Shown: positions 1 to 9,188, counted from the first letter of the stretch. The stretch: 32,004 nucleotides of DNA from CAZJHX01 sp964545715 (GCA_964545715.1 CAZJHX010000126.1:1-32004), one strand, 5' to 3'. The notes: generated by a model not told the origin, from the sequence alone. Program-made: numbers and translations.

Positions 1-248
1 TTGGCGGCGAACGGCGTCGCCGCGCGGGTAGGAACGAATTTCCGACCTCGACAACCAGGCCTCCGCTAGACCCCGTGCGCCGACCTTCTGTGGTGGTTGG
101 TGAATGTGGGTGCGGTCTGGGCCGAGAAGAGGGCGCGCTTCGGAGGGCCGGGCGGCGTGGCACCGGGAGTCCGGCGCGCCTTGTCCGGCTCGGCGCTGCG
201 TTGGTGCGCTCCACTCGCGGCACTCCGACCCACTGAGACGGTCGTGAC
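1..248. other. no recognisable gene
   Basis: No reading frame here looks like a protein I recognise. A plus-strand frame open from the window edge stops at 67-69, and a plus-strand ATG frame from 97 runs into the antisense of the HNH pseudogene; neither has recognisable domain content or a convincing ribosome-binding site. The stretch could be degenerate sequence next to the broken HNH gene. Confidence 0.4.
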
Positions 249-964
249 TCATGCGGCAGTACCAATCAGGTGTCTTCCAAAGCGCCATTCAAAGGCAAAG
301 CTGCCTTTTGAGGCGCGGTCTACCTCCAGGTGGCCGTTGTGAATCATGTCGGATGACGTGAGCAGACGGTGAGGAGGTTGTCCGGGGTGTGCTTTCCACC
401 ATGCGCGCGGTGTACCACGTGGTGCAGCTGAACCCAGATTCGATGACTGCATCCCGGGACCACGCAGCCGTGATTATCTCGGCGCAGCACGACTCTTCGG
501 ACCCGCTCGTCAATGGCGTGGGTGGTCTTGGCCTGCTGGGGGCCCGGTCGCATGTCCACAATTACGCTGTCGCACTCAGCCGCTGCGACTCTGGTCGCCG
601 AGACCTCGGCGTGGGGCTCTTCCGCCAAACCTATCTGGACCGCGTCTCGGCACTGCGGGCATTTCGCAAGGACTGTCTGGAACCGCTCGATCGCGATTGG
701 ACGCGGACCGTTCGACTGCGCCGCAAATACGATCTCAGCGATCAACGCCAACACGACGTCGTCCTCGACATGCCCGCCGCCCTTGCCGCGCTGCAACCCC
801 AACATGGTCTCGGTGTACTCGCGCATGCTGGCCGCAAACTGCCGATACAGTCCGTCTCGCTCCAGCTCGGCCAAAAGCTCGGCTTTCCGCAGGTCGCTGG
901 CCAGGTCCGCGCGTACCAAACGCCGCATTTCCAGGTCGATTTCTCTCGCGCGATTCGTTGCCAT
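249..964 (-). pseudogene. HNH endonuclease, frameshifted and probably internally deleted
   Basis: The start ATG at 964 is preceded by GGAGGTGG at good spacing. The frame encodes a basic helical N-terminus, a Cys-bearing central part (AKCPQCRDAV) and an HNH nuclease core (CVVPGC, QLHHVVHRAHGG, DNLLTVCSRH), then stops just after 351. The rest of the domain (MIHNGHLEV through FEWRFGRHLIGTAA) continues in the next frame to a stop at 249-251. Restoring one base at 351-352 would turn CGT-CAT-CC-GAC-ATG-ATT-CAC into codons for R-H-H-D-M-I-H, the expected HNH ending. Compared with related HNH proteins of this type, as I recall them, a stretch after the MREYTETMLGL segment also seems missing. The family is often mobile and multicopy. 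A sequencing error could explain the single-base shift but not the apparent internal gap. Confidence 0.75.
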
Positions 965-1284
965 AACCACCTCCAACATGCTGAAAATATTATGACAGCA
1001 GCCCTCTGGAGGTCGTTTTTGAGGTGCTGCGACACCCGCAAAGGCCTCAAAGCCACGCGCAACCCAACCAGGCTCCGAATCAAGCCGCACAAAGCCAGGA
1101 CAGTGGCCCAAATTCCGTCTTATCCGGCCAATTTGTCCGGCCTGGTTCGATGCTTGTCAGGGGTTGTCCTTCGAGATCCTGACGATCGTTCTCCGCAGAC
1201 GCTGGAGTCGTTTGACCACGGGGGTTGGTTCGGTATTTCCCGCCGCGTGGCTCTTCACCCATCTAGAGCGTTGACTAGCCCGCT
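965..1284. other. 320-base gap between the HNH pseudogene and addA
   Basis: I see no gene in this stretch. It holds the upstream region of the HNH pseudogene and, at its addA end, a short inverted repeat. A direct repeat of TCCGGCC occurs around 1125-1142. Confidence 0.4.
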
Positions 1285-1287
1285 CTA
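1264..1287 (-). terminator. possible hairpin at the end of addA
   Basis: Seven-base arms TAGAGCG (1264-1270) and CGCTCTA (1281-1287) with a 10-base loop sit exactly at the addA stop codon. No T-run follows on the minus strand, so this is at best a weak or Rho-assisted end. Confidence 0.3.
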
Positions 1288-4200
1288 AACCATCAGCAAA
1301 ATCCCCGAGGCGGGCTGCCCGGTCGCCTCTGCGATGGCGTCCGCGTACAGCGACACCTGGACCGCGTACTCCGGCGGCGGTGTCACCTTGATGTCGGTCT
1401 TGAAGTCCACTACCACCCAGCGCGCATCGTCTCCATCGCCCTCTTGAAACGCCAGGTCGACCACGCCCTCGGCCAGCGTGCCGTCCTCCAGCGCGTGCAC
1501 GATCGGGGTCTCCCGCAGACAGCGCGCGCCGGCGGCCGCACGCCGCATCACCGGATGCTGCAGCGCCGCCGCTGCTACCGGGACCGCGGCAAGCGCCTCT
1601 TCGGGCGGGGCCCCGAGCACGCGCGCCTGCACCGCCGCCAGTGAGCCGAGATAGTCCGTGTCGCAGTCCAGGGGCGCGTCGGCCAGCACCGCGTGCACCA
1701 GCGTACCGAAGCGCTTCCCGTGCGGACGACCCGCACGATCGGCGGCGACGACCGCCACCTCCACCGGCGGCGGCTCGACAGGGACCTCGTCCTCGGCCGG
1801 CTCCGCATGCGCGAGCGCGGTGATGGTCAGGGCAGCCATCGTCGGTGCGGAGCCCGCAGTCAGCGCAGCCTGTCGCCGCTCCTCCCACGCTGCATAGGCC
1901 GCGACACCGGCTTCTGCACCGGTGACATCCTTGTCGGGCGACAGCACCCACTGATTGCGGATGCCGGACACGCTCTCCACGCCCAGCTCCAGCACGGACG
2001 GATCCCACCAGACCACCTGAAACGGCTGCCGCCCCTCGGGCAGGGCCAGCGCCGCCTTGGGGGTGTGCAGCCCGGGCCGAACCGACGCGTTGGGATGCGG
2101 CGCCTTGGCCGGACGCACGTGAACCGAGTCCTCGCCGAACGGCGGACACCCCGGCCCCGGAGCCGAGTCACGGCGGCTCTCAAACGCCGGATACAGCGCG
2201 CTGTCCAGCACGTCCATCCAGCCGCCGTTGGGTCCATCACCACACGCCGGCAGCACCAACAGGTCCCGCGCTCGGGTCGCGGCGACATACGCCAGCCGAA
2301 TGCCCTCTTCGTCGTCGCGCGCCAGGCTGTCGGCCGTGTTGTCCAGCAGATTGTGCGGCGCCATGCCGGCCAGCTTGCCCGCCCACATGCCCGTGGCGTT
2401 GTCCACGTGCAGGCCTGCGGTTTTAAAGGTCCGCTGGGCGGTCGGGTCGCACAGAATGACCACAGGAAACTCCAGCCCCTTGGCCCGATGCACGCTCATG
2501 ATGCGCACGCCGTCGGTGCCCTCTTCCACGATGGGGGCGTCACCGGCGTCGCCGCGCTCGGCCTCTCGCTGCAGCTGATCAACAAAGGCCCTGAAGCTGG
2601 TGGCGCCCGCCGATTCAAAGCGGCGGGCCATGTCCATCACCCGCACCACGTTGGCCAGCGCCTGCTCGCCAGTGGGCCAGTGGGCCAACCCCGCATGGGC
2701 GCGGGTGGCATCCAGCAGCCGCGCGATGGTGTCCGCGATCGGCCGCCGATTACGTCCGAAGTGCAGCACCTTCAGGACATGCAGCGCCTCCAAAACAGGC
2801 CGGGTCAGGTCCGTCAGGCGGTCGTCGTCCAGCTCGATTGGCTTGAGCGGGTGCAGCGAGCCGAGCACATGCCGAAACGCGAGCAGCGCGTCATCCCCCA
2901 GCGAGAAGAACGGCCCGTGCAGCGTCGCGAACACGGCCAGCTCATCACTGGGCCACTCGATGGCGGACAGCGAGTTGCGCAGCGCCAGCACCTCATCGCG
3001 CTCGTGGAAGGAGTGCCCGCCCACGAGCACGTGGGCAACTTGCCGTGCCTCCAGGGCCTTGACGTACGGTCGCGTGATGTCGCGGCCAAAGGTCTGCAGC
3101 CGCTTGAACAGCAGGCACACGTGGCGGGCCTCCATCGGCACGCGCTCATCGCCCTCGCTGACCGTCCAGCCGCTGTCCGTGACAAGCCAGTGAACAAACG
3201 CGCCGACCCCGACCGGCAGCGAGTCATCGATGGCGTAGTTGACGACCTTGCCGCCCCGCGAATACGGCGCCGGCACGGGCAGCGCGACGACCGACGGCTG
3301 GGTCTCCGGCTCTTCGCGATACGGCGCCAGCCCGACGTATGTCGCCTGTGTCGCGCCACCCAGCATCACCTGCTCAAACGATGCATTCACCACCCGCTGG
3401 ATGTTGGGAACGCTGCGGAAGCTGGTCGACAGGTGCAGAAGCTCTGCCCCGGCGCCCATCAGGCGCTGCTTGGTCGACTCGTAGAGCGCGACATCGGCGC
3501 GACGGAAGCGATACACCGACTGCTTGGGGTCACCGACGATGAAGAGCTTGCCGGGAACCGTACGCGCCTGGGTCCACTGCGCGCAGGTCGGGTCGTCCGC
3601 CGCCAGCAGCAGCAGGATCTCAGCCTGGAGCGGATCCGTATCCTGGAACTCGTCCACAAACAGGTGACTGAAGCGGCCCTGAAGCTCTCGCCGCACGCGC
3701 TCGTGATCCCGAATCAGGGTGCGGGTACGCACCAGCAGGTCCAAAAAGTCCAGCTGGCCGGCGCGCTCTTTCAGCGTCTCGTAGCGCTGAATCAGCGGCT
3801 GCAGGTCCTCGCGCAGAGACGCCACCAGGTCGGCATTAGCCTCGTCCAAAAATGCATCCAGAGACGCGCACACCGCGTCGCGATCCGCCACCACGTCCGC
3901 GCGCGCCAGGCCGGGGCCATAGAACTTGCCGCGGCCGAAGTAACGCCACGTCCTGTCGCGACGCAGCATGGCCAGCTGGCCCTCCAGCCCGTCGTAGTCG
4001 CGGTCGGCCACCACCTGCTCACGCGCGGCCAGCTCGTCGCAGAAGCGGCGCACCACGCGGAAGTTGCGCGTCAGCCAGCCGTCCGGATCCTGGGCCTGCT
4101 CCACATAGTCCGCCAGCCGGCGCAGCGCCGGGATCAGCGCGTCCATCGCCGCGCAGCGATCGAAGTCGGGATCGCGGCGCCACGGCGCCGTGAAGTCCCG

Positions 4201-4776
4201 GTGGTCGATCAGCTTCCAGCCGGCCGCCCGCAGCATCTGCTGTGAGCCCTCCTGCGCGCCCCGCAGCCGCCTGCGCAGAAAGCGACGGACCCCGGGCGAG
4301 TCGTCCTGCGCCGCGAGCACGTCCTGGAACCAGCCGGCGAAGGCCCGCTCGTAGACCGGACTTCTGGCGCCGTCCGCCGTGACCTCAAACACCGGATCGA
4401 CCTGCGCCTCGACGGGCCGCTCGCGCAACAGATCGGCACACAGCGAGTGGATGGTGCCGATGCGCATCGCCTCCAGCTCGGACAGCGCCACATCCAGCCG
4501 CACCCGCGCCGGGTCGTCCTGCGCGAGCGCCGTCCGTGCGCGCTCCAGCTCAGACCGCAGACGCAGCTTCATCTCGCCGGCCGCCTTCTCCGTAAAGGTG
4601 ACCGCCACGACGCGCCCGAGCGTGCCTTCACCGGACGCCAGCACCGCGATGATGCGCGCCACCAACTCGGTCGTCTTGCCGGTGCCGGCCGCGGCCTCGA
4701 CCACAAACGTCGTGTTGAGATCCTCGCGGATACGGCGCCGCGCTTCGGCGTCGACCAGGGGTGTGCTGCCGCTCAT
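1285..4776 (-). CDS. addA: AddA-type UvrD-family helicase-nuclease
   Basis: This is the large helicase-nuclease subunit of the AddAB double-strand-break resection complex, which feeds RecA. The 1163-residue protein has a Walker A (AAAGTGKTT, about 28-36), the Walker B/DEAD-like motif VDEFQDTDPLQ (about 375), GDPKQSVYRFR, VHRAKGLEFPVV and the late helicase motif YVAATRARDLL. At the C-terminus is a complete PD-(D/E)XK nuclease: GTLVHAVL, GVVDLAF and VVDFKTD (about 1122-1128). All key residues are visible, so both activities should be intact. Its ATG overlaps the addB stop as ATGA, showing translational coupling in the order addB-addA. Bacteria with AddAB usually lack RecBCD. Length and motif order are normal for the family. 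Confidence 0.93.
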   Translation of the reverse strand: MSGSTPLVDAEARRRIREDLNTTFVVEAAAGTGKTTELVARIIAVLASGEGTLGRVVAVTFTEKAAGEMKLRLRSELERARTALAQDDPARVRLDVALSELEAMRIGTIHSLCADLLRERPVEAQVDPVFEVTADGARSPVYERAFAGWFQDVLAAQDDSPGVRRFLRRRLRGAQEGSQQMLRAAGWKLIDHRDFTAPWRRDPDFDRCAAMDALIPALRRLADYVEQAQDPDGWLTRNFRVVRRFCDELAAREQVVADRDYDGLEGQLAMLRRDRTWRYFGRGKFYGPGLARADVVADRDAVCASLDAFLDEANADLVASLREDLQPLIQRYETLKERAGQLDFLDLLVRTRTLIRDHERVRRELQGRFSHLFVDEFQDTDPLQAEILLLLAADDPTCAQWTQARTVPGKLFIVGDPKQSVYRFRRADVALYESTKQRLMGAGAELLHLSTSFRSVPNIQRVVNASFEQVMLGGATQATYVGLAPYREEPETQPSVVALPVPAPYSRGGKVVNYAIDDSLPVGVGAFVHWLVTDSGWTVSEGDERVPMEARHVCLLFKRLQTFGRDITRPYVKALEARQVAHVLVGGHSFHERDEVLALRNSLSAIEWPSDELAVFATLHGPFFSLGDDALLAFRHVLGSLHPLKPIELDDDRLTDLTRPVLEALHVLKVLHFGRNRRPIADTIARLLDATRAHAGLAHWPTGEQALANVVRVMDMARRFESAGATSFRAFVDQLQREAERGDAGDAPIVEEGTDGVRIMSVHRAKGLEFPVVILCDPTAQRTFKTAGLHVDNATGMWAGKLAGMAPHNLLDNTADSLARDDEEGIRLAYVAATRARDLLVLPACGDGPNGGWMDVLDSALYPAFESRRDSAPGPGCPPFGEDSVHVRPAKAPHPNASVRPGLHTPKAALALPEGRQPFQVVWWDPSVLELGVESVSGIRNQWVLSPDKDVTGAEAGVAAYAAWEERRQAALTAGSAPTMAALTITALAHAEPAEDEVPVEPPPVEVAVVAADRAGRPHGKRFGTLVHAVLADAPLDCDTDYLGSLAAVQARVLGAPPEEALAAVPVAAAALQHPVMRRAAAGARCLRETPIVHALEDGTLAEGVVDLAFQEGDGDDARWVVVDFKTDIKVTPPPEYAVQVSLYADAIAEATGQPASGILLMV

Positions 4777-7700
4777 GACATCTCCCGCAGCTGTTTCAGC
4801 GCAGCCAGGCGAATCTGCGGCTTGCGCGTCACCCGAAACTCTTCGGCGTTGCCGCAGACCGTCTTGTAGTCGCAGTAGGTGCAGCCCCGCTTCTCCGGCG
4901 CGGCCGGCAGGAAGGGCTCGGACAGCGCCTCGCCGACGGTCTTGGCCACGCGATCCGCCGCGGCGCGCGCAAACGTATCCAGCGGGATGACGACCTCGGA
5001 GAAGCTACCGCGCGCCGTGCAATAGTGCAGGCGTCCCGACTCGACATCCGAGCCCGGCACCAGCTTCTCCAGCGCCAGCGCGTACAAGACCGGCTGTAGC
5101 GCCTTGCCGCCGTCGATCACCGCGTCCTGCTTCACCCACGGCTTGCCCGTCTTGTAGTCCGTCGCGCGCACACGGCCCTCCGAGGCCTGCTCGACCAGGT
5201 CGATCGAGCCCCGCAGCCGGATACCGCAGTCCAGGCGGACCGGCTCGGCAACGCTATGCTCGTCGGACAACCGGTCGCGCCCGCCCAGGCCAAACGACAG
5301 CTCAAAGCGCCAGGGCGTCCAGTCCGGATCTGCCGCCAGTCGCGCCAGCCACTCGCGAGCGTCCGCGCGAATCAGGTCGATGGAGTCGTCCCACACGCGG
5401 TCGATGGCGGGCGCCAGATCGTCTCGGTACCGGGCGGCCAGCTCGTCCAGCACCTCCTCCAACCGCTCCCGCGCCTGCACCAGGTTTGTCGCGGTCAGCG
5501 GAATCAGTCCGTCGTCGCGCAAGCCCTTCAACAGTTCGAAGAGCACGTCGTGAATCAGCGAGCCGCGGCTGAGCGGGTCCATCTCTTCCAGCGCCTGAGG
5601 CTGCTCGCGCGGCTGGAGGCGGTGCACCGTGTACAGAAGGAACTTGTACGGGCACTTGGCAAAGTTCTGCAGCGCCGTGGCCGAAAAGGACCGGGCGTCC
5701 AGGCCATGCGCGGCGATGGCCGCCACCGCCTGCGGATCCGGATCCACCAGCCCGTCGGCTTGTGTCCAGCGCCGCAGCCAGCGTCGAGCCCGCGCGCGCA
5801 AGGTCCGCGCCAGATGCGGGTTGACGTCCAACAGGTAGCGCGCCGAGCCGCCGGCCTTGTCCGGCCCGCGGTTGAACAGGTCCGACAGCAACGCCAGATC
5901 GTGCTCGGCCGGGTCGATGGCCACCATCGCATCGCGCGGCGCCGGCCAGCCAATGCGAGGCGCGCCGCCACGATCCGCCCGAGCGACCAGCTCCTCGAAA
6001 CCGGGCAGCCGCCCCTCTGCGGCGCGAAGGACCTCCAGACCATAAAAAGACGGCACTCGTGGGCGCCCACGCTCCAGCTCGACGCGCGGGTACGACAACA
6101 CCAGCCGCTTCTGTGCGGCGCCCACCGCCAGGCGCAGAAAGAGCCGCTCCTGCTGGACACGGCCCTCGTTTGTGACCAGCTCGCCTCCCGCGTTGCGGCG
6201 CGCGGCGTCCAGCAAGATCGGGTCCTCGCTGACCTTCTGCGGAAACAGGCGCTCGGCCAGCCCGGGGACAAAGACCGTGTCGAAGGCCAGCCCGCGCGCC
6301 GACTCCACGCGAGCCACGTACACCGCTCCCGCCACAGGCGTGGCGCTGGGCAGCATGAGCTCGCTGAGACGACGCGACAACACGATGATGACCTCGTCCA
6401 GGCCCACCGGACCCACATCCGCCATCGGCGTGAGCTCGGAGAGCACCCGCAGCGTGCGATCCGGCGCGCGCAGGCACCGGGCGGCCAGGTCGGACAGCGC
6501 CTCCAGCCACTCCCCCCAGCGCGCGCTGGCCGGCAGCGCCTCCAGGGCCTCGATGAGCGGCAGAGCAAAGACGCGCAGACTCTGCAGATCGCTGACGTTG
6601 CGCTCCAGACCGGCCGTCTGCGGGCTGTCGGGATCCTCGGCCCGCGCCACCGCCAGGCGACCTTCCAGCTCGTTGCTCAGGCCATCGAGGCGGCGAACCC
6701 AGCGGTCCTTGCCGCCGATCACCGCGGCGTCGACCAGCAGCTTCTCCCAGCGGCGGGGAGCGCGCAGACACCCGTTCTGGACGACCGCGCCCTCTTGATC
6801 TGGCGCTGCCGCCTGGTCAGCGACCTCGACGTCCGCCTCAGGTGCGTCAAGACCGGCCGCGAGAACCGCCATGGCGGTGGCCAGCGACAGCAGCTCGGCT
6901 TCGGGCGGCCGCCAGCGGTCCCCGGAGCCCCCTGCACCGGGCAGCGCGCCATCGGAGTCGACTCGCGGGATCTCGCCCAGGGACGCGTACTCCGCAAACC
7001 GGCTGGCCGACAGCCCCTCACTGCGGCACAGCAACAGGGCGAGCAGCGCGCGGCCCGCCGGATCAGGCTGGCGCGTGCCCTCGGCGAAGTGGACGGGGAT
7101 GTCGGCACGGCGAAACGCTTCCGCGAGATGCGCACGGTATTGTCCCGGCGAGCGCAGCAGCACCGCGATGCGGTCAAACGGCACGCCACCCTCGACGGCA
7201 GCCATGACGGCGCGCGCGATCTCGACGCACTCCCGGCTCTCACCGGGAGCCGACAAAAACGTGACCGGCGGGTTGCCATCGTCGTCCGTCGTCTCCGGCG
7301 GTGCGCCCTCGAACAGGTGGGTCTGCACCCGACTGAGCATCGACGGACCCGCCGCCTTGACGCGCGAGATCCGCTTGACGCCCAACGCCTGCTTGAGATG
7401 GCCGATGGACAGCGCGTCGCCGTGCGCGGCCGTGGCGAGAACCGTTGGCGAGTGCGAGACGACCGCGGCCACGAAGTCCCGCTCCGCGCGTGTCTGCACC
7501 GAGACGTCCAGCAAGAGCACGGGCACACCCAGCAGCGCGTGGTCGCCCGCGGCGGCGGCGGCGGCGGCGAGACGGAGCACCTCGGCGCGATCGGCGAGCT
7601 GAACGCCCGACAGCTCTTCGAGATATCGGCGATAAATGCCGGCCAGATCCGTGGCGAACAGCACGTCTGCGAGGTCCACCCCGCCCAGGCGCAGCTCCTC

Positions 7701-8096
7701 CAGCGTGTCGGCCAGCGCGCGCGGCAGACCCGGGCGGTCGCTGACGTCCTGGTAGTGCCCCAGCGCGTCGACGGCACCCAGCTCATGGACGACGCGCGCG
7801 ATGACCGCCTCGCGGCTGAGCGCGCCCGCACGCGCGAGGCCCAGCGCGGCCAGCTGTGGCTCTGCCAGCGTGTTGGCCAGGCGGTTGAGCGTCATCCGAT
7901 GCCAGCCGAACACCGCACGGGGCCCACCCTCTGTCGCGGCCGACCGGGTCACGAGCTGGCGCACCAGGGTGTTGGCGCCCGTCAACGTGCCGCCGACGAT
8001 CAGCAGCGGCTGATCGCGGGGCTGCTCTTGAAGCCACGATTCGGCGCGCGCAAGCCGTTTAGCGGCCGACGGGGATGTGACGACACTGGTGAACAT
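4773..8096 (-). CDS. addB: AddB-type nuclease/inactivated helicase subunit
   Basis: This is the partner subunit of AddA, 1107 residues from the ATG at 8096. The C-terminal half holds a RecB-like nuclease: GSLIHDVLFELL, GSIDLVEQ and ATDYKTGKPW. It also has the four cysteines expected for the AddB iron-sulfur staple, one before the nuclease (FAKCPYKFLLY) and three after it (CTYCDYKTVC). The N-terminal nucleotide-binding loop reads GTLTGANT, where the Walker lysine is replaced by Asn, so this subunit is unlikely to hydrolyse ATP; its role would be structural, DNA-recognition and nuclease. An upstream ATG at 8123 stays in frame, but it lies between the -35 and -10 boxes of the likely promoter, so I chose 8096. 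Overlaps addA by four bases. Confidence 0.9.
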   Translation of the reverse strand: MFTSVVTSPSAAKRLARAESWLQEQPRDQPLLIVGGTLTGANTLVRQLVTRSAATEGGPRAVFGWHRMTLNRLANTLAEPQLAALGLARAGALSREAVIARVVHELGAVDALGHYQDVSDRPGLPRALADTLEELRLGGVDLADVLFATDLAGIYRRYLEELSGVQLADRAEVLRLAAAAAAAGDHALLGVPVLLLDVSVQTRAERDFVAAVVSHSPTVLATAAHGDALSIGHLKQALGVKRISRVKAAGPSMLSRVQTHLFEGAPPETTDDDGNPPVTFLSAPGESRECVEIARAVMAAVEGGVPFDRIAVLLRSPGQYRAHLAEAFRRADIPVHFAEGTRQPDPAGRALLALLLCRSEGLSASRFAEYASLGEIPRVDSDGALPGAGGSGDRWRPPEAELLSLATAMAVLAAGLDAPEADVEVADQAAAPDQEGAVVQNGCLRAPRRWEKLLVDAAVIGGKDRWVRRLDGLSNELEGRLAVARAEDPDSPQTAGLERNVSDLQSLRVFALPLIEALEALPASARWGEWLEALSDLAARCLRAPDRTLRVLSELTPMADVGPVGLDEVIIVLSRRLSELMLPSATPVAGAVYVARVESARGLAFDTVFVPGLAERLFPQKVSEDPILLDAARRNAGGELVTNEGRVQQERLFLRLAVGAAQKRLVLSYPRVELERGRPRVPSFYGLEVLRAAEGRLPGFEELVARADRGGAPRIGWPAPRDAMVAIDPAEHDLALLSDLFNRGPDKAGGSARYLLDVNPHLARTLRARARRWLRRWTQADGLVDPDPQAVAAIAAHGLDARSFSATALQNFAKCPYKFLLYTVHRLQPREQPQALEEMDPLSRGSLIHDVLFELLKGLRDDGLIPLTATNLVQARERLEEVLDELAARYRDDLAPAIDRVWDDSIDLIRADAREWLARLAADPDWTPWRFELSFGLGGRDRLSDEHSVAEPVRLDCGIRLRGSIDLVEQASEGRVRATDYKTGKPWVKQDAVIDGGKALQPVLYALALEKLVPGSDVESGRLHYCTARGSFSEVVIPLDTFARAAADRVAKTVGEALSEPFLPAAPEKRGCTYCDYKTVCGNAEEFRVTRKPQIRLAALKQLREMS

Positions 8097-8102
8097 GCGG
8101 GC

Positions 8103-8130
8103 AGTATATTGGTGGTGCCACATATTGCAA
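8103..8130 (-). promoter_or_regulatory. likely addBA promoter giving a leaderless start
   Basis: On the minus strand TTGCAA (8130-8125) and TATACT (8108-8103) are separated by 16 bases. The seventh base after the -10 box is the A of the addB ATG at 8096. No Shine-Dalgarno precedes that ATG, which fits a leaderless mRNA. Confidence 0.5.
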
Positions 8131-8178
8131 TGCGAAAAACGCAGCGCTCGGTGAAAAGATCAAGAGCCACGTCAAAAA

Positions 8179-8187
8179 TGCTATGGT
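8179..8187 (+). promoter_or_regulatory. extended -10 element upstream of the selenoprotein gene
   Basis: TGCTATGGT fits the extended -10 form TGnTATnnT. No good -35 box is visible at the usual distance. A strong ribosome-binding site (GGAGGTG, 8199-8205 region) follows before the ATG at 8208. Confidence 0.4.
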
Positions 8188-8207
8188 GCTGCCGCTTGGA
8201 GGTGACC

Positions 8208-9188
8208 ATGTTGAAGCGAGCACCCGCACTCCTCGCCGGGTTGGCTCTTGTTGCTGCAGGTTGTCCGGGGACCTCGACGAGCGGAGCGCCCCCGACCTTT
8301 CCCGTGAGCGACGAACCCGACAGCCAGAGCACCGCGGACACCGGTCTGCCCGCGGTCGAGGACATCGTGACGCCTCAGGACGTCCCCGCGCCGGAGGACA
8401 TCGCCACGATCGAAGACACAGGCCCCACAGACAGCGGGCCGGCGATCGATATCCCCGAGGCCCAGGACATACCGGACACGATCGACGACGTTGTGGACGC
8501 CCAGGTCGAAGAGGTGGACATCGCGGACGTGACCGACGCCGTAGACGCTGCCGTGGAGACGGACCCGGGGCCCGCGACACCGCCGGAGATCTGCGTCGGA
8601 GTGTCGCCGCCCGAGTCCGCGTGGGAGACCGAGCCCGGTCCCCAGAAGCCGCCCGAAGAGGAGCCCACGGACGCCGACGCGTCTGGGACAGATGCCGCTG
8701 AGCCGCCCCCAAAAGTGAAGCCGGTTGTCGGCCAACCGCCCGCCGACTTCGTGCTGACGGACTTTCAACCGCAGAGCTGCGGCTATGGCGGCACGTATGG
8801 ACTGGACGTGTTCAAGGGGCACGTCACCGTGGTTGTGCTGCTGGCGGGCTGGTGAAGCTTCTGTCTGTCCCAGGCTGGGGCGCTGGAAAAGATGCGGATC
8901 GAGTTCGAGGTGGCCGGCATCGACGTGCAGTTTGTGTCGATCAACAAGTTGGATGCGGTGGCGCAGCAGGGCAAGCTGACTGCCAAGTGCTCGTTTCCAC
9001 TCATTCAGGACCTGGACACGATCGACGCGTATGCGCTGCTCGGCGGAGGCAAGGATGACTTCTTTATCTATAACGCCGACGGCACGCTGGCGAAGTACCT
9101 GCCGATCGCCGGCGCGGTCGATGTGAACCTGGGTACCGACGAGGGCTACCAGAGTCTGAAGGACCAGATCATGGAGGTTGTGGAGTGA
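8208..9188 (+). CDS. thioredoxin-fold selenoprotein lipoprotein (Sec at UGA 8853-8855)
   Basis: The 326-residue product has a signal peptide with a lipobox ending VAAGC, then an acidic Asp/Pro/Thr-rich tether (about 25-170), then a thioredoxin/AhpC-like domain (PADFVLTDF to the C-terminus). The redox motif reads W-U-S-F-C: UGA at codon 216 and a resolving Cys at 219. The frame is identical on both sides of the UGA, and homology-like sequence continues (LEKMRIEFE, DVQFVSINK, FFIYNADG), so this is neither a frameshift nor a true stop. A SECIS-like hairpin follows at the right distance. Cys-containing relatives have WCxxC here, from general knowledge of the fold. It is probably an envelope thiol/selenol reductase or peroxidase. 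The start has a clear ribosome-binding site. The stop overlaps the next gene's GTG, so the two are one operon. Automated annotation would probably stop it at 8855. Confidence 0.85.
8867..8881 (+). promoter_or_regulatory. bacterial SECIS-like hairpin
   Basis: Six pairs, GTCCCA (8867-8872) with TGGGGC (8876-8881, one U-G pair), close a GGC loop. The first loop G is the 18th base after the UGA. Bacterial SECIS elements lie just after the UGA inside the coding region and have a G at the start of a small apical loop, which is what is seen. Confidence 0.7.

Noticed and set aside
97..342. 81-codon plus-strand frame near the window start
   Set aside because: It overlaps the HNH pseudogene on the other strand and lacks a good ribosome-binding site and any domain.
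1693..4245. 850-codon open frame on the plus strand
   Set aside because: Antisense of addA. It has no domain and exists because of high GC in the third codon position.
5256..8207. Long plus-strand frame running into the selenoprotein gene
   Set aside because: It is antisense of addB up to 8096. The true gene starts at 8208 with a ribosome-binding site and lipoprotein signal.
8853..8855. UGA as a premature stop making the lipoprotein a pseudogene
   Set aside because: The frame does not change, the domain continues directly, the UGA sits at the redox Cys position, a SECIS-like hairpin follows, and a second gene shows the same pattern.
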